Source of the DNA: Desulfobacteraceae bacterium
Lineage (GTDB): Bacteria > Desulfobacterota > DSM-4660 > Desulfatiglandales > Desulfatiglandaceae
Assembly: GCA_030597505.1 (NCBI GenBank)
Contig: JAUVRS010000160.1
Span: 1-6,465 of the forward strand
DNA: 6,465 nt
Direction: 5' to 3'
Part shown: positions 6,321-6,465 of the stretch, in pieces
Numbering within the stretch: the first letter of the stretch is position 1
Layout of the letters: each line of letters starts with the position of its first letter
Notes under the pieces: model-generated
What the model was told of the DNA's origin: nothing
Seen by the model: the letters and a program-made list of their open reading frames with translations, nothing else
Database searches by the model: none
Made by a program: the position numbers and the translations under genes

Positions 6321-6465
6321 TAGTGTCTGAACGAAAACTGTCTTTTTCGCCCATATCTGCGTCAGACTCAAATTTTAATCCTCGAAATACTCAATGTATT
6401 CCTGCGGTTAAAATTATCGTCTTCCTTGATCTGAACGAAAAATCCTAGTTTTCGTTCGGACACTA
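6321..6465. mobile_element. Palindromic MITE-like element with 19-bp terminal inverted repeats
   Basis: TAGTGTCTGAACGAAAACT (6321-6339) is mirrored by its inverse complement at 6447-6465 with one mismatch. The two halves continue to match inwards with small gaps: TTTTTCG/CGAAAAA, then the perfect arms AATTTTAA (6371-6378) and TTAAAATT (6408-6415), then AATAC/GTATT (6386-6390, 6396-6400) around a TCAAT loop centred on 6393, exactly the middle of the element. Each end also has its own foldback: GAACGAAAA (6433-6441) with TTTTCGTTC (6449-6457), and CGAAAA (6332-6337) with TTTTCG (6344-6349). There is no ORF. If the outer TA on each side is a target duplication, the ends are GTGTC...GACAC flanked by TA, as in IS630/Tc1-mariner insertions; this is inference. 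The right end coincides with the window end, so flanking sequence there cannot be read. A larger composite element continuing outside is possible. Confidence 0.75.

Overview
The window looks like ordinary bacterial chromosome of moderate GC from a Gram-negative anaerobe. A Desulfobacterota (former Deltaproteobacteria) host, such as a sulfate reducer, fits best. This is inferred from the gene set (an outer-membrane-type lipoprotein, long-chain polyprenyl diphosphate synthase, a molybdopterin-binding protein with a C-terminal cysteine cluster) and from the palindromic repeat at the right edge. None of these proves the taxonomy.

Layout. (1) Positions 1-689, minus strand: the N-terminal ~229 codons of exonuclease III (xthA), cut by the window edge. 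(2) Positions 769-1049, plus strand: a small membrane-protein gene with a good ribosome binding site, whose two halves lie in different frames on either side of an 8-T run. (3) Positions 1127-1744: a YajG-like lipoprotein. (4) Positions 1818-3155: RimO, the ribosomal protein S12 methylthiotransferase. (5) After a 178-bp gap with a good sigma70-type promoter, positions 3334-4311: a long-chain (E)-polyprenyl diphosphate synthase, probably for the quinone side chain. (6) Convergent with it, only 10 bp away, a minus-strand pair reads right to left: an MBL-fold hydrolase (6207-5443), then a MoeA/MoCF-type molybdopterin-binding protein (5368-4322). A well-formed sigma70-type promoter lies upstream of the MBL gene. 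(7) Positions 6321-6465: a 145-bp near-perfectly centred palindromic element with 19-bp terminal inverted repeats and no ORF. It looks like a MITE-type non-autonomous mobile repeat, and its right terminus coincides with the end of the window.

The genes do not form one pathway. They fall into a plus-strand run (small membrane protein, lipoprotein, rimO), a separately promoted prenyl synthase, and a minus-strand MBL/molybdopterin pair. The two things most worth a second look are the palindromic element, which sits 10 bp outside the -35 box of the MBL promoter, and the apparent -1 frameshift at a T-TTT-TTT heptamer in the small membrane gene. I see no CRISPR array, tRNA, rRNA, defence system or intact transposase.
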